Notes under the pieces: generated by a model
Database searches by the model: none
The model's input: only the letters and a program-made list of their open reading frames with translations
What the model was told of the DNA's origin: nothing
Made by a program: the position numbers and the translations under genes
Virus record (IMG/VR): IMGVR_UViG_3300046459_000548
Coordinates: 28,200-92,199 of that record
Direction: 5' to 3' (one strand)
Length of the DNA: 64,000 nt
Origin: a virus
In this document: in pieces, positions 32,334 to 42,000 of the stretch
Numbering within the stretch: position 1 is the first letter of the stretch
How the letters are laid out: every line of letters begins with the position of its first letter

Positions 32334-33287
32334 GTGGCAACGACGTACAACTCTCTCATCAGCCGGGACGCCAGCAATGACCCGCTGGTGCCCACCCCTG
32401 TCAGCGCCGAGATCATCCAGGAGCTGCCGTCGATGTCGGCGCTGCTCACGCGGGCCAAGCAGGTCCCGATGAGCACGAAGACGCAGCGCCAGCCCGTCCT
32501 CGACGTGATGCCGCTCGCCTACTTCGTGGGCGGCGACACGGGTCTGAAGCAAACCACGGCGCAGGACTGGAAGAACGTCGACCTGATCGTCGAGGAGATC
32601 GCGGCGATCGTCCCGATCCCCGAGGCGTACCTCGACGACGCGCAGATGCCGATCTGGGACCAGGTCCGGCCGCGCCTCGTGGAGGCCATCGGCTCGAAGA
32701 TCGACGGCGCGGGTCTGTTCGGCACGGACAAGCCGTCGACGTGGCCGACCGCGATCTACCAGTCGGCGGTGGCCGCCGGAAACGTGGTCGTGTCCGGTGC
32801 GGGCGCCGACTTCGCGGTGGACGTCGCGTCCGCGGCGGGCAAGGTGTCCGAGGACGGGTTCGCCGTCAACGGCTTCGTGTCCCGCCCGGGTCTGACGTGG
32901 AAGCTGAACGGCATCCGGTCCGCCCAGGGCGTGCCGATCTACCAGCCGAACCTGCAGGGAACGCCGGGCGGCACGCTGTACGGCTACCCCATGTCGGAGC
33001 TCGCCAACGGCGCCTGGGTCTCCTCTGAGGCCGAGGTCATCATGGGCGACTGGTCGAAGGCCATCATCGGCCTGCGGCAGGACATCAGCTTCAAGATGTT
33101 CACCGAGGGTGTCATCTCGGACGACAACGGCAAGGTCATCCTCAACCTGATGCAGCAGGACTCGGTGGCGATGCGCGTCGTCATGCGGGTGGCGTTCGCC
33201 ACGGCCAACCCGGCGACCCGGATCAACACGAACTCGGCGACCCGGTCCCCGTTTGCGGTCGTCCAGGCGACGACGCACCAGTCCTGA
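32334..33287 (+). CDS. Major capsid protein (HK97 fold)
   Basis: A 317-residue capsid subunit (GTG start after AAGGAG). SAEIIQELPSMSALLTRAKQVPM, the E-loop-like stretch PLAYFVGGDTGLKQTTAQDWKNVDLIVEEIAAIVPIPEAYLDD and WVSSEAEVIMGDWSKAIIGLRQDISFKMF are hallmarks of actinophage HK97-fold capsids. Length is normal for a protein using a separate scaffold. It is followed by a glycosyltransferase rather than directly by connectors. Confidence 0.88.
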   Translation: MATTYNSLISRDASNDPLVPTPVSAEIIQELPSMSALLTRAKQVPMSTKTQRQPVLDVMPLAYFVGGDTGLKQTTAQDWKNVDLIVEEIAAIVPIPEAYLDDAQMPIWDQVRPRLVEAIGSKIDGAGLFGTDKPSTWPTAIYQSAVAAGNVVVSGAGADFAVDVASAAGKVSEDGFAVNGFVSRPGLTWKLNGIRSAQGVPIYQPNLQGTPGGTLYGYPMSELANGAWVSSEAEVIMGDWSKAIIGLRQDISFKMFTEGVISDDNGKVILNLMQQDSVAMRVVMRVAFATANPATRINTNSATRSPFAVVQATTHQS

Positions 33288-33354
33288 TTCCGCCCCGGCG
33301 GCCGGCTTCTCCCGCGCCGAGCCGGCCGCCGCCCGGTGGAGATCGGAGACCCTG

Positions 33355-34368
33355 GTGCGTGTTCTGGCAATGCTTCACGCCTACCCCCCGGCGCACAATG
33401 CGGGGGCCGAATGGGCAGCTCACGGGCTGCTGAGAGATTTGGCGGCCCGCGGCCATCAGGTCGATGTGCTGTTGTCCCAGTCAGCCGGCGTGACTGTCGG
33501 CTACGAACTCGACGGGGTCAGGGTTCATCCGTACCGCGGCAAGGGCGATCCGATGCCCTGGATGCGCGGCGACGGCCGGGCGCACGTGGTGGTGACTCAC
33601 CTGGAGAACACGCCGCGCGCGTCGATCCTCGCCGACTTGAACGCGATTCCGGTCGTGCACCTGCTGCACAACACGTTCTCCTTCACCAAGGCGTGGCTGG
33701 TCAAGGGCCTTCCGTCGCTGGTGGTGTACAACACGGCGTGGATGCGTGCCGACGTGGAGGCGTGGTGGGAGGCGGACCGGGGCGACCGGCCGATGCCTCC
33801 CGGCATGGTGGTCCGGCCCCCGGTGTACGTCGACGATTACCGGGCCACGCCGGGAAGCTGCGTCACCCTGATCAACCTGACGGAAGAGAAGGGCGCCAAG
33901 GTCTTCTACGGACTCGCCGAGCGGATGCCGCGCCGCAAATTTCTGGGCGTGGTCGGCGGCTATGGGCAGCAGATCGTCCGCGACGACCTCCCGAACGTGG
34001 AAATAGTCGAGCACACTCCTGGCCACGACATGGCCAAGCAGGTGTACGGGCGAACGAAAGTGCTGCTGGTGCCGTCGGTGTACGAGTCCTACGGGCGCGT
34101 CGCCGTGGAGGCCATGTGCTCGGGCATCCCCGTTGTCGCGCACCCCACGCCGGGGCTACTGGAGTCGTGCAGCGACGCCGGGGTCTTCTGTGACCGGGAC
34201 GACCTGGACGCGTGGGAGGCCGCAGTGAAGCGCCTCAACTCGCCGAAAATCTATCCGGAGGCATCGAAGGCCGCAGCGGCGCGAGCTGCTGAACTCGACC
34301 CGCGGACCCAACTCGATGCCTGGTGCACGGCGGTGGAGGGGGTGGCTGCACGTGGACGCCCTCGCTGA
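33355..34368 (+). CDS. GT4-family glycosyltransferase A
   Basis: A 337-residue GT-B glycosyltransferase (GTG start). The N-terminal Rossmann half opens MLHAYPPAHNAGAEWAAHGLL; the C-terminal half has ITLINLTEEKGAKVF-type nucleotide-sugar-binding sequence (here VTLINLTEEKGAKVF) and the E-x7-E motif in VYESYGRVAVEAMCSGIPVVAHPT. It lies between the capsid and connector genes and is a paralogue of the gene at 34978. Capsid or tail glycosylation is the likely task, since some actinophages glycosylate virions; the acceptor here is unknown. Confidence 0.85.
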   Translation: MRVLAMLHAYPPAHNAGAEWAAHGLLRDLAARGHQVDVLLSQSAGVTVGYELDGVRVHPYRGKGDPMPWMRGDGRAHVVVTHLENTPRASILADLNAIPVVHLLHNTFSFTKAWLVKGLPSLVVYNTAWMRADVEAWWEADRGDRPMPPGMVVRPPVYVDDYRATPGSCVTLINLTEEKGAKVFYGLAERMPRRKFLGVVGGYGQQIVRDDLPNVEIVEHTPGHDMAKQVYGRTKVLLVPSVYESYGRVAVEAMCSGIPVVAHPTPGLLESCSDAGVFCDRDDLDAWEAAVKRLNSPKIYPEASKAAAARAAELDPRTQLDAWCTAVEGVAARGRPR

Positions 34369-34981
34369 CCTGACCGCCCTGGCGGCCCGTCTCGGACGGC
34401 CACTCCTGTCTGCGGAAGCCGACCGGGCCAGCGTCCTGCTGGACGACGCATCCGCGATGGTGCGCTCCTATACCGGGCAGACGTTCGCCCGGACCGACAA
34501 CGACACGATTGTGGTCCGCGCCCAGCAGGGCGAGATCCGGCTTCCCCAGCGCCCCGTCCGCGACGTGACGGTCGTGATCGCTGTCGGCGCGGGCGGCGCC
34601 CCGGACCTTCCGGTCGTCGGCTGGCAGTGGGACGGCCTGGACATCATCCGTACCTGCCAGGAATCGCCGGTGATCAACCTGCCGGAACGCTGGCACGAGG
34701 AAGACATTGCGGCCTATCCGGGCACCTATCGGGTGACCTACAGCCACGGCGGCACTGTCCCGCCCGACGTGGTGGCCGTTGTGGCGCGCATGGTGCTGCG
34801 GACGCTGACCGCGCCGACGATGGCGGGCGGCGTGACGGGCGAGACCCTCGGCCCGTACAGCTACCGCACGGACGGGTCCGGCGTGGGCACGGGCGTGGTC
34901 ATGACGGACGACGACCGCAAGACGCTGGCCCTGGCCGGCTACCGGCGTAAGGCGGCCATGTCGATGGTGAGGTTCCGGTGA
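34352..34981 (+). CDS. Head-tail connector / adaptor protein
   Basis: A 209-residue protein. The GTG at 34352 has GGAGGGGG at the right distance and overlaps the end of GT A. ASVLLDDASAMVRSYTGQTFA is the usual opening of gp6/gp15-type head-completion adaptors, followed by PQRPVRDVTVVIAVG, YRVTYSHGGTVPPDVVAVVARMVLRTL and a basic end. Its place between capsid and stopper genes fits. Sandwiched by the two GT genes. Confidence 0.75.
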   Translation: MDALADLTALAARLGRPLLSAEADRASVLLDDASAMVRSYTGQTFARTDNDTIVVRAQQGEIRLPQRPVRDVTVVIAVGAGGAPDLPVVGWQWDGLDIIRTCQESPVINLPERWHEEDIAAYPGTYRVTYSHGGTVPPDVVAVVARMVLRTLTAPTMAGGVTGETLGPYSYRTDGSGVGTGVVMTDDDRKTLALAGYRRKAAMSMVRFR

Positions 34982-35985
34982 CCGGGCTGAATGTGGTGGC
35001 GCGGCTGCACGCCTATCCGCCGGACCACAATGCGGGCGCTGAGTGGATGGTCCACGAGATGCTGCGCGCCCTCGTGCAGCGCGGACACCGGGCGACGGTG
35101 TGGCTGTCGCAGTGGGCGGAAACCCGCGAGCCGTATGACGTGGACGGTGTTCACGTGATGCCGGACGGGTCCGGCGGGAATTTCGCTCTGGCGGCGGCCA
35201 GGGCGGATGCGCTGGTCAGTCATCTGGAGAGCGTGCCGTATGCGGCAGCCTTGGCTCGCGGCCACGGCGTCCCCTTGATCGTGGTGTGCCACAACACGTT
35301 CGACCTGACATGGCAGCCGATGAGGGAGGGGTCGACGGCGCTCGCGGTCGCCAACTCGCAGTGGATGCTCACCGAGGCCGAGGCTTTCTTCGAGGGCCGC
35401 ACGTGCGGGCCGGACCGGTGGCTGACGGTACGGCCGCCCGTACACGCTGCCGAGTACCAGACACGCCCCGGCGACTGCATCACGCTGATCAACTGCACGA
35501 TGACCAAGGGGGCGGGGGTTCTGGCCGAGCTCGCGGAACGCATGCCGGACCGCAAGTTCCTGGCGGTGCGCGGCGGATACGGTGAGCAGCAGCCGCCCGA
35601 CCTGCCGAACGTCGCCGTCCTGGACCACGTCCCGGGCCGTGCCATGCGGGATGAGGTGTATGCCCGCACCCGGATCCTGCTGATGCCGTCGGACTACGAA
35701 TCGTGGGGCCGTGTAGGCGTGGAGGCCGTGGCCTCCGGTATCCCCGTCATCGCACACCCCACCGAAGGCCTCACGGAATCCCTCGGCCCAGCGGGCACCT
35801 TCTGTGATCGCGACAACGTGGACGTGTGGCAGAAGGCAATCGAGATGCTCGACGACCCGGCCGTATACCGTGCCGCATCCCGCCGGGCCAAGGCCCGCTC
35901 CAAAGCCCTGGATCCGGGCGCAGACCTTGCGGCGTGGTGCACGGCCGTCGAGGAGGTGTGCAGTGAGGAACCTGCCGAACGGTGA
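34978..35985 (+). CDS. GT4-family glycosyltransferase B
   Basis: A 335-residue GT-B enzyme, a clear paralogue of the one at 33355: LHAYPPDHNAGAEWMVHEML versus LHAYPPAHNAGAEWAAHGLL, and YESWGRVGVEAVASGIPVIAHPT versus YESYGRVAVEAMCSGIPVVAHPT. The E-x7-E motif is intact. The GTG overlaps the connector gene stop (GTGA). Two diverged copies suggest sequential sugar additions or different acceptors. Confidence 0.85.
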   Translation: MTGLNVVARLHAYPPDHNAGAEWMVHEMLRALVQRGHRATVWLSQWAETREPYDVDGVHVMPDGSGGNFALAAARADALVSHLESVPYAAALARGHGVPLIVVCHNTFDLTWQPMREGSTALAVANSQWMLTEAEAFFEGRTCGPDRWLTVRPPVHAAEYQTRPGDCITLINCTMTKGAGVLAELAERMPDRKFLAVRGGYGEQQPPDLPNVAVLDHVPGRAMRDEVYARTRILLMPSDYESWGRVGVEAVASGIPVIAHPTEGLTESLGPAGTFCDRDNVDVWQKAIEMLDDPAVYRAASRRAKARSKALDPGADLAAWCTAVEEVCSEEPAER

Positions 35986-36322
35986 GACCGTCACCGTCAT
36001 CCGGCCCGGCCCGGCCACGCGGGACCAGTACGGCAACGACGTGCCCGGGACGCCGACGGAGACCGACATCCCCGGGTGCGGCATCGCCCCGAGAGAAGGT
36101 GCGGGCGGCGGCAGCGAGATCCTCCAGGCACAGCAGGTCCGCGACACTGTCATCACAGGCCTGACTCTGTATGCGCCCTACGGAACCGACCTGCGGGCAA
36201 CAGACAAGGTCAGGATTGCCGGGGCAACCTACGAGGTGCAGGGCCAGCCCGGATCGTTTGCGTCACCGTTCACCGCTTCGACGGGCCCGGTCATGGCAGC
36301 CCTTCAGCTGATCACTGGCTGA
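35963..36322 (+). CDS. Head-closure (stopper-like) protein
   Basis: A 119-residue beta-rich protein. The GTG at 35963 is preceded by GAGGAGG. RNLPNGETVTVIRPGPATRDQYGND, VITGLTLYAPYGTDLRATDKVRIAGATYEVQGQPG and the DFASPF-like end (SFASPFTASTGPVMAALQLITG) match siphovirus head-closure proteins. It overlaps GT B by 23 bases. Identified by motif and order. Confidence 0.7.
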   Translation: MRNLPNGETVTVIRPGPATRDQYGNDVPGTPTETDIPGCGIAPREGAGGGSEILQAQQVRDTVITGLTLYAPYGTDLRATDKVRIAGATYEVQGQPGSFASPFTASTGPVMAALQLITG

Positions 36323-36629
36323 GGGCGTCCCGCACGAGGTCGCGGAGCTTCTCGAATGAGGGCTGATCCTTGCGGCTGAACAGCACAGCATTCTCGTCGC
36401 GGTTGACGGGGGTGGCCACGGCGGATGCCTGGCTGCCCGGCACGGCGAACCGCAGGTGCCCGGAGCTGAAGAGGCTTGCAGGTTTCCAGTCGACCGAGCT
36501 GATCCGCCCGACGGGAATGGTGTGCTCACCGCGCCCGAACACGGACACGGCGAGGCGCCCCCCACGACGGATCGTCACAGTCGTGCCGTCGAAGTGCACA
36601 GTCCCCCCGACGGACGTCGCTTCCGTCAC
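36312..36629 (-). CDS. PH-like DUF4429-type protein on the opposite strand
   Basis: A 105-residue protein transcribed against the whole head module. TVHFDGTTVTIRRGGRLAVSVFGRGEHTIPVGRISSVDWKPA and FAVPGSQASAVATPVNRDENAVLFSRKDQPSFEKLRDLVRDAL match the bacterial PH-fold DUF4429 domain found widely in Streptomyces. Its 3' end overlaps the stopper gene by 11 bases. It looks like a moron expressed from the prophage or plasmid state. Role unknown. Confidence 0.75.
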   Translation of the reverse strand: MTEATSVGGTVHFDGTTVTIRRGGRLAVSVFGRGEHTIPVGRISSVDWKPASLFSSGHLRFAVPGSQASAVATPVNRDENAVLFSRKDQPSFEKLRDLVRDALSQ

Positions 36630-36663
36630 TGCTGCCCCCTATCTGCCTGAGGAGGCGATGGTA

Positions 36664-36993
36664 GTGGCTGCACGCTTCAAGGCGTCCTACAGCGGCGTCG
36701 GACAGTTGCTGCGCTCAGACATGATGGAACGGGAGATGCTCCGCCGCGCCAACCTGATCAGGAACGTCGCGGAGGGTATTGCGCCGGTCGGCACCCCTCC
36801 GGGTGATCCTCACCCGGGTGTCTACAAGGCGGCGATCGTGGTTGCGTCGACGAAGCGCGGCGGGCGGCGCCGGGACCGGGCCGCGGCCACGGTCACGAAC
36901 ACCGCCTACTACGCCCGGTGGGTCGAGTACGGCACCGAACGCGTCCCCGCCCATCACGTGATGCTGCGCGCCGCCCAAGCAGGGGGTCGCTGA
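36664..36993 (+). CDS. HK97 gp10-like minor capsid / tail-completion protein
   Basis: A 109-residue protein. AGGAGG (36650-36655) favours the GTG at 36664 over an ATG two codons earlier. RRANLIRNVAEGIAPVGTPPGDPHPGVYKAAIVVAS and NTAYYARWVEYGTERVPAHHVMLRAA are the hallmark of gp10-type head-tail joining proteins. It overlaps the next ATG. Confidence 0.8.
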   Translation: MAARFKASYSGVGQLLRSDMMEREMLRRANLIRNVAEGIAPVGTPPGDPHPGVYKAAIVVASTKRGGRRRDRAAATVTNTAYYARWVEYGTERVPAHHVMLRAAQAGGR

Positions 36994-37385
36994 TGGCCGA
37001 TGTCGGCAGCGTGGACATCGAAGTCGAGCTGGTGGCCTGGCTGGGCGGCGAACTGGATGTGCGCGTCCTCACCGAACTCCCCCCGACTCTCACCGACATC
37101 CTTCCCGTGCTCCTCGTGCAGCGCGTGGGAGGTGACGACGACACGTTCCGCCTGGACAGGGCACTGGTCGATGTGGACGCCTACGCTGCAACGCGGGCCG
37201 AAGCCGCCGCGCTGGCGGGGAGCGCCCGAAGCCACCTGGTGGCCGCGTTGCGTGGCGTCCGCACGACGAACGCGGTGTTCGGGCGCGTGAGCACGGTGCA
37301 GGCGCCCGCGTGGCGCCCCTACGAGAACACGAACCTGCGCCGTATCGGCGCCACCTACGAGATCTTCTTCCATCCGGTCTCCTGA
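36993..37385 (+). CDS. Tail terminator / completion protein
   Basis: A 130-residue protein coupled to the gp10-like gene by TGATG. VDIEVELVAWLGGELDVRVLTELPPTLTDILPVLLVQRVGGDDD and ALVDVDAYAATRAEAAALAGSARSHLVAAL are typical of the actinophage tail terminator, which caps the tube at the head end. The end ATYEIFFHPVS supports it. Position before the tail tube gene is canonical. Confidence 0.78.
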   Translation: MADVGSVDIEVELVAWLGGELDVRVLTELPPTLTDILPVLLVQRVGGDDDTFRLDRALVDVDAYAATRAEAAALAGSARSHLVAALRGVRTTNAVFGRVSTVQAPAWRPYENTNLRRIGATYEIFFHPVS

Positions 37386-37423
37386 CCGCCTGATTGGGCC
37401 CGCGCCGGACCCCTTTCCCCTCG

Positions 37424-37443
37424 ACCCCGCCGATGTGCGGGGT
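37424..37443 (+). terminator. Hairpin, T-run and GCATG before the tail tube gene
   Basis: ACCCCGC (37424-37430) pairs with GCGGGGT (37437-37443), followed by TTACGCATG and then GGGAGA before the tail-tube ATG. Same layout as at 13823, 21895, 31527 and 47866. Confidence 0.6.
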
Positions 37444-37466
37444 TTACGCATGTTGGGAGACCCTTC

Positions 37467-38051
37467 ATGGTCAACATCACACGGTCGTCGGATCTGACCG
37501 TCATCGGAAGCAATGGCGCCGGCTGGGTGGCGGACGTCGGCACGACCGCACCCGCGAGCCCGCTGGTGCAGCCCGTCTCCCCGTGGGAGCCGCTCGGCGC
37601 CATCAGCGACAACGGCCTCGTGTACGGCTTCAACGAGTCCTCGCAGGAGTTCACGCCGTGGGGTCTGACCTCCCCGTTCCGGCGCACGATCACCAAGAGC
37701 GAGCGCACGTTCAAGATGAACCTGTGGGAGACGGCCCGCACCACCGTCCAGTCGATCATGTACCGGATTCCGGAGGGCGACCTCGCACCGTCCGCCGGCA
37801 AGACCACCTACGCCGAAACCGCCAGCCCGAGCGTCGACCGCCGCGCCTGGTGGTTCGTCGTCCTCGACGGATCGTCCGCCCGCGGGTTCTACGTCCCGCA
37901 GGGAGAAGTCTCCGACCGCTCCGACGTGACGTTCAAGCAGGACGAGCTCAGCGGCTACGAGATCACCATCACCGCGTACCCGGACACCGCCGGGAACACC
38001 GTCTACCACACCGACATCATCCCAGCGACGCCCGTCTACACCGGCTCCTGA
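37467..38051 (+). CDS. Major tail tube protein
   Basis: A 194-residue protein with GGGAGA before the ATG. ITRSSDLTVIGSNGAGWVADVGT, GFNESSQEFTPWGLTSPFRRTITKSERTFKMNLWETA and FKQDELSGYEITITAYPDTAGNTVYHTDI are characteristic of siphovirus tail tubes of Streptomyces phages. A strong terminator follows, consistent with high expression of this abundant protein. Confidence 0.85.
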   Translation: MVNITRSSDLTVIGSNGAGWVADVGTTAPASPLVQPVSPWEPLGAISDNGLVYGFNESSQEFTPWGLTSPFRRTITKSERTFKMNLWETARTTVQSIMYRIPEGDLAPSAGKTTYAETASPSVDRRAWWFVVLDGSSARGFYVPQGEVSDRSDVTFKQDELSGYEITITAYPDTAGNTVYHTDIIPATPVYTGS

Positions 38052-38066
38052 CCGGGCCCTTCAACT

Positions 38067-38106
38067 GGTGGGTGGGTCGCCCTGGCGCGGGCCCGACCCA
38101 CCCACC
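38067..38106 (+). terminator. 13-bp perfect hairpin after the tail tube gene
   Basis: GGTGGGTGGGTCG (38067-38079) pairs perfectly with CGACCCACCCACC (38094-38106), beginning 16 bases after the stop of the tail tube gene. Confidence 0.75.
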
Positions 38107-38145
38107 ATCAACCCTGCCCGCGCCAGATGAAGGAGGCCCGCGCCG

Positions 38146-38577
38146 ATGACCACAACGTCCCGCCCCGCCCGCCCGGGGCGCGCCATGCCGCACAACTCCG
38201 CGCCGCGTCCCACCGCGGTACGCGTGACGGAGGAACAAGAGGACGACTTCGAGGAGGAGACCAGCGCCGCCGAGGCGCAGGAACTCGAAGCCGACACCGA
38301 CGGCCACTACGTGACGGCTACGCTCGCCGGGGAGCCGATCCGCATCATCCCGCCCGGCGCATGGCGCCAGTCCTGGCAGACGAAGCTCGCCCGAGGCCAG
38401 TTCAACGCTTTCGCGGAGGAAGTCGTCCACCCCGACGACCTCGACCTCTACTTCGACATCGACCCGACCAACGACGAGTTCGAGCAGTTCGTGACGGACG
38501 CGGCGAACATGTCGGGTGAGAGCCTGGGGAAATCGCGTGGACCCTCTCGGTCCTCCAGGCGCACGCGGAAGCGGTAG
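38146..38577 (+). CDS. Tail assembly chaperone, G-like product
   Basis: A 143-residue acidic protein with GAAGGAGG upstream of the ATG. The core is ADTDGHYVTATLAGEPIRIIPPGAWRQSWQTKLARGQFNAFAEEVV and DLDLYFDIDPTNDEFEQFVTDAANMSGESLGK. It terminates shortly after a GGGGAAA slip site when read in frame, giving a basic tail. In siphoviruses the in-frame product and the frameshifted G-T product act together to load the tape measure. Confidence 0.8.
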   Translation: MTTTSRPARPGRAMPHNSAPRPTAVRVTEEQEDDFEEETSAAEAQELEADTDGHYVTATLAGEPIRIIPPGAWRQSWQTKLARGQFNAFAEEVVHPDDLDLYFDIDPTNDEFEQFVTDAANMSGESLGKSRGPSRSSRRTRKR

Positions 38578-38987
38578 AGGCAGACCTGGCCCGCTACTAC
38601 CCGGGCATGGACGTCCTCGACGTGCACCGGGGCCGGATGTCATGGCGGCGCCTGCGTGTACTGATCCAGCACCTGCCGCCGGAATCCGCCACCATGACAG
38701 CGCTGCGGAACTCCCTACCGGAAGAGGAACTGGCGGAACAGGCAGACAAGGGCGAGCCGGAGAAGAGCCGCTGGTCGCAGCTGGAACAGCTGGTGGCTGG
38801 ACTGCTGGATGCCACGCGACGAGTCGAGTACGTGCTGATCCTCGCGAATTCAGAAGGCAACTCGAGGAAGCCTGATCCACCGGAGCCGGTACGCCGTCCC
38901 GGCGCCAAGCCCCGCAGGCCGAAGATCGCGATCACTGACGAGGGCGCGGAGTTCCTCTTCCAACTGATCAACGGAGGCGCCGCGTAG
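38146..38987 (+). CDS. Tail assembly chaperone G-T fusion via -1 frameshift
   Basis: A slip of -1 at GGGGAAA (38526-38532; zero frame CTG GGG AAA) joins the G frame to the downstream T frame and yields about 280 residues. After the shift the sequence reads IAWTLSVLQAHAEAVEADLARYYPGMDVLDV, which is typical tail-chaperone sequence and is open from the slip site, whereas the ATG at 38607 would cut this conserved part off. The C-terminus is charged and helical. Position directly before the tape measure is canonical. Confidence 0.8.
38526..38532 (+). promoter_or_regulatory. Programmed -1 frameshift slip site
   Basis: GGGGAAA read as CTG GGG AAA in the G frame. Reading shifts into the -1 frame, which stays open to 38987. 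G-rich/A-rich slip sites in this position are standard in actinophage tail chaperone genes. Confidence 0.75.
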
Positions 38988-39008
38988 CGCCACGGGAGGG
39001 GGCCTTCC

Positions 39009-42000
39009 GTGGCGATCACAGTCGGTTCGGTTGAAGTCGATGTCATCCCCAACACGCAGGGCATCTATCAGCGCCTGCGTGCGGGAATCGTTCCGGCGGC
39101 CACCCGGGCTGGCGAAGACGCGGGCAGTGCAGCAGGCCGGGCGTTCGGCCCGGCGATGCAGGGCCAGGTCAACAGTGTCGGGCTCCGGATCGGCGAGGAG
39201 ATCGGGCAGCAGATCGCTTCCCGGATCACCGCATCCTTGCGGGATGCGATCCGCAGCGGCGTCACGACGGGCGGACAGACGGCGCGCCCGGCGGCGACCC
39301 GGCAGGGTGACGAGACCGGGGGCGCGTTCTCCCGGGCACTGAAGGCCCGCCTGGAGGCGGCCTTCCGGTCGCTGCCGCGCGCAGATATACGGATCGGCGA
39401 CGCCGGATTCGACACGGACATGGCCCGGCTGCGGGCCCGCATCGAAACGCTGTCCGGCAAGCGCATCGGGATCGACGTGACCGCCGAGGCGGCCAAGGCC
39501 GAGATCACCGCCATTGAGGAACGGCTGCGGCGTCTTGGCGCGGAGCACCCGAATGTTCAGGTCCGGGCGGACACGGCCGCCGCCCTGGCGCAACTGGCGG
39601 CAGTGCGGGCGCAGATCGACGGCGTCGACGGCGATACCGCCCATGCCCGGGTGGACATTGACACCTCGGGCGCCATGTCGGCGATCTTCCAGCTGACGGT
39701 TGCATTGGCTGGCGTCGCTGCGATTCCAGCGATTCCCGTGCTCGGCGCCGGCCTTGGCGCTCTGGCGTCGTCGGCGGTCGCCGCAGGAGCGGGTGTCGGC
39801 GCGCTGGCGGCGGTGGCGATCCCTGCGATCTCGGGGATTCGGGCAGCGTTGACGGCACAGACTGCGGCTCAGCAGGCCGCATCGACGGCCAACGCCAGTG
39901 CCGGTCAGTCGAGTTCTCAGGCCGCCAGCAAGGCCCTTCAGCTCGCCGGTGCACAACAGTCCCTGGCGACCGCCGAACGCAACGGTGCGAACCAGATCGC
40001 CCAGGCCCAGCAGCAGGTGAAGCAGGCCAGGCAGGGCGTCTCGGATGCCATCGCGCAGGCCGCACAGCGGACCCAGCAGGCCGAACGGCAGGTCCAGGAC
40101 GCCGAGAGGGCTCTCACGCAGGCGCAGAAGGATGCGACGCAGGCGCAGTTGGACCTGACGGCGGCCCGCAAGCAGGCCGTCCGTGACCTGCAGGACATGA
40201 ACAACAACCTCGCGGACGCCCAGCTGTCACAGCGCGACGCGATGCTTCAGGTTCAGGAAGCGAAGACCAGCCTCGATGCGACCCTGGCGAACCCGAAGGC
40301 CACCGAACTGCAGCGGCAGCAAGCCCAGCTGCAGTACGACCAGGCCGTCCAGCACCTTAAGGAGCAGCAGCTCCAGACGAAGCGCCTCCAGTCGGACACG
40401 GCAGCCGCCAACAAGGCGGGCGTCAACGGCTCGGCGTCAGTGAAGACGGCGCAGGACAAGGTGGCCGCGGCGCAGCAGACCGTTGCGGACCGCACGCGGG
40501 CCCTTCGTGATGCGCAGGTCAACCAGGCGCAGGTGGCGACGCAGAACGCCCGCGCCATCGCCGACGCCCAGCAGAAGGTGGCGACGGCGGAGAAGAACGT
40601 GGCGACCGCCCAGCAGAACGCCGCCGACTCGATCGCCTCCGCACAGCGCCAGATCCAGCAGGCTCAGCTGTCGACCGCGTCGACGGCGAGCAAGGCGGAG
40701 ACGGCGCAGTCCAAGTATCAGGCAGCGCTGGCGAAGCTGACGCCGGCGGCCCGCGGCACGTTCGACGCGTTCCTTGCTTTGCGGGCCGCGTTCAAGAGCT
40801 GGTCGGAATCCTTGCAGCCGCAGGTGATGCCGCTGTTTACGCGTGCTCTGGTGAGTCTGCGGAACACGTTGCCGACCCTGACATTGTTCGTGAAGGGTGC
40901 AGTCGACGCCATCAAGGAGCTTCAGGATCGGGTGTCGGCTTCGGTGAAGTCCCCGTTCTGGCAGGGCTTCAAGAAGGATCTGCAGGGCTCGGTGAAGCCG
41001 GCCATCGTCGGCCTCGGGGTGGCGTTCGGGAACGTCATCACGGGCATGGCGGGCATTATCGACGCCTTCCTGCCGCACATGGACGGGATCTCGGGCGGCC
41101 TGCAGCGGATTACCGGCAAGTTCGCCGACTGGGGCACCTCCCTGAAGGGGTCTCCTGCGTTCGAGCGGTTCTTGCAGTACGCGGCACAAGAGGCACCGAA
41201 ACTCGGGGCGGCCCTGGGGCAGATCGCCACGGCGTTCCTTGCGGTGGGCACGGCGATCGCACCCTTGTCCGGACCAGCATTGGCGATCATTACGGCGCTG
41301 GCGTCGGGCATCGCTTCACTGGCCACGACCATGCCGGGCCTGGTGCAGCTGATGTACGCCACGTATGTGGCGACTCGGCTGGTGACGATCGCGCAGTTCG
41401 CCTACAACACGGCGCTGGGGGTCTACCGAGCCGGGGTGGTGCTGGCAACGCTTCTGACGGAGGGCTGGGCCGCCGCGATCGTAGCGGCCAACTTGGCATT
41501 CGATGCAAACCCGATCGTTGTGGTCGTCGGCATTATCGTCGCCGTGCTGGCGGCGCTGGTGCTCGCGGTCATCTACGCCTGGAATCACTTCACATGGTTC
41601 CGTGACGCGGTCAAGGCCGTTTGGACGGCAATCCAGATCGCCGCCCTGTGGGCGTGGCAGAACGTCCTCCAGCCCGTGTTCAACGCGATCTGGGGCGCCC
41701 TGAAGTCGGTTGGCGACAAGGCCGTCTGGCTGTGGCGAAACGTCCTCGTACCGGCGTTTTCGGCGATCGCCCTAGCCGCCAGGATCCTCATCACGGCGAT
41801 CCTGGTGATCCTCATCCTCCCCTGGGTGCTGGCGTTCAAGCTGGTTGCGACCGTTGCAACGTGGCTGTGGGCACACGCCATCAAGCCTGCCTTCGACGCT
41901 ATCGGCGCTGCAGCCGGCTGGCTGTGGAGGAATGCGATCTCACCTTCTCTCCACGGGATCGCCGACTTGGCGCACTGGCTGTACAACACGGCGATCAGGC

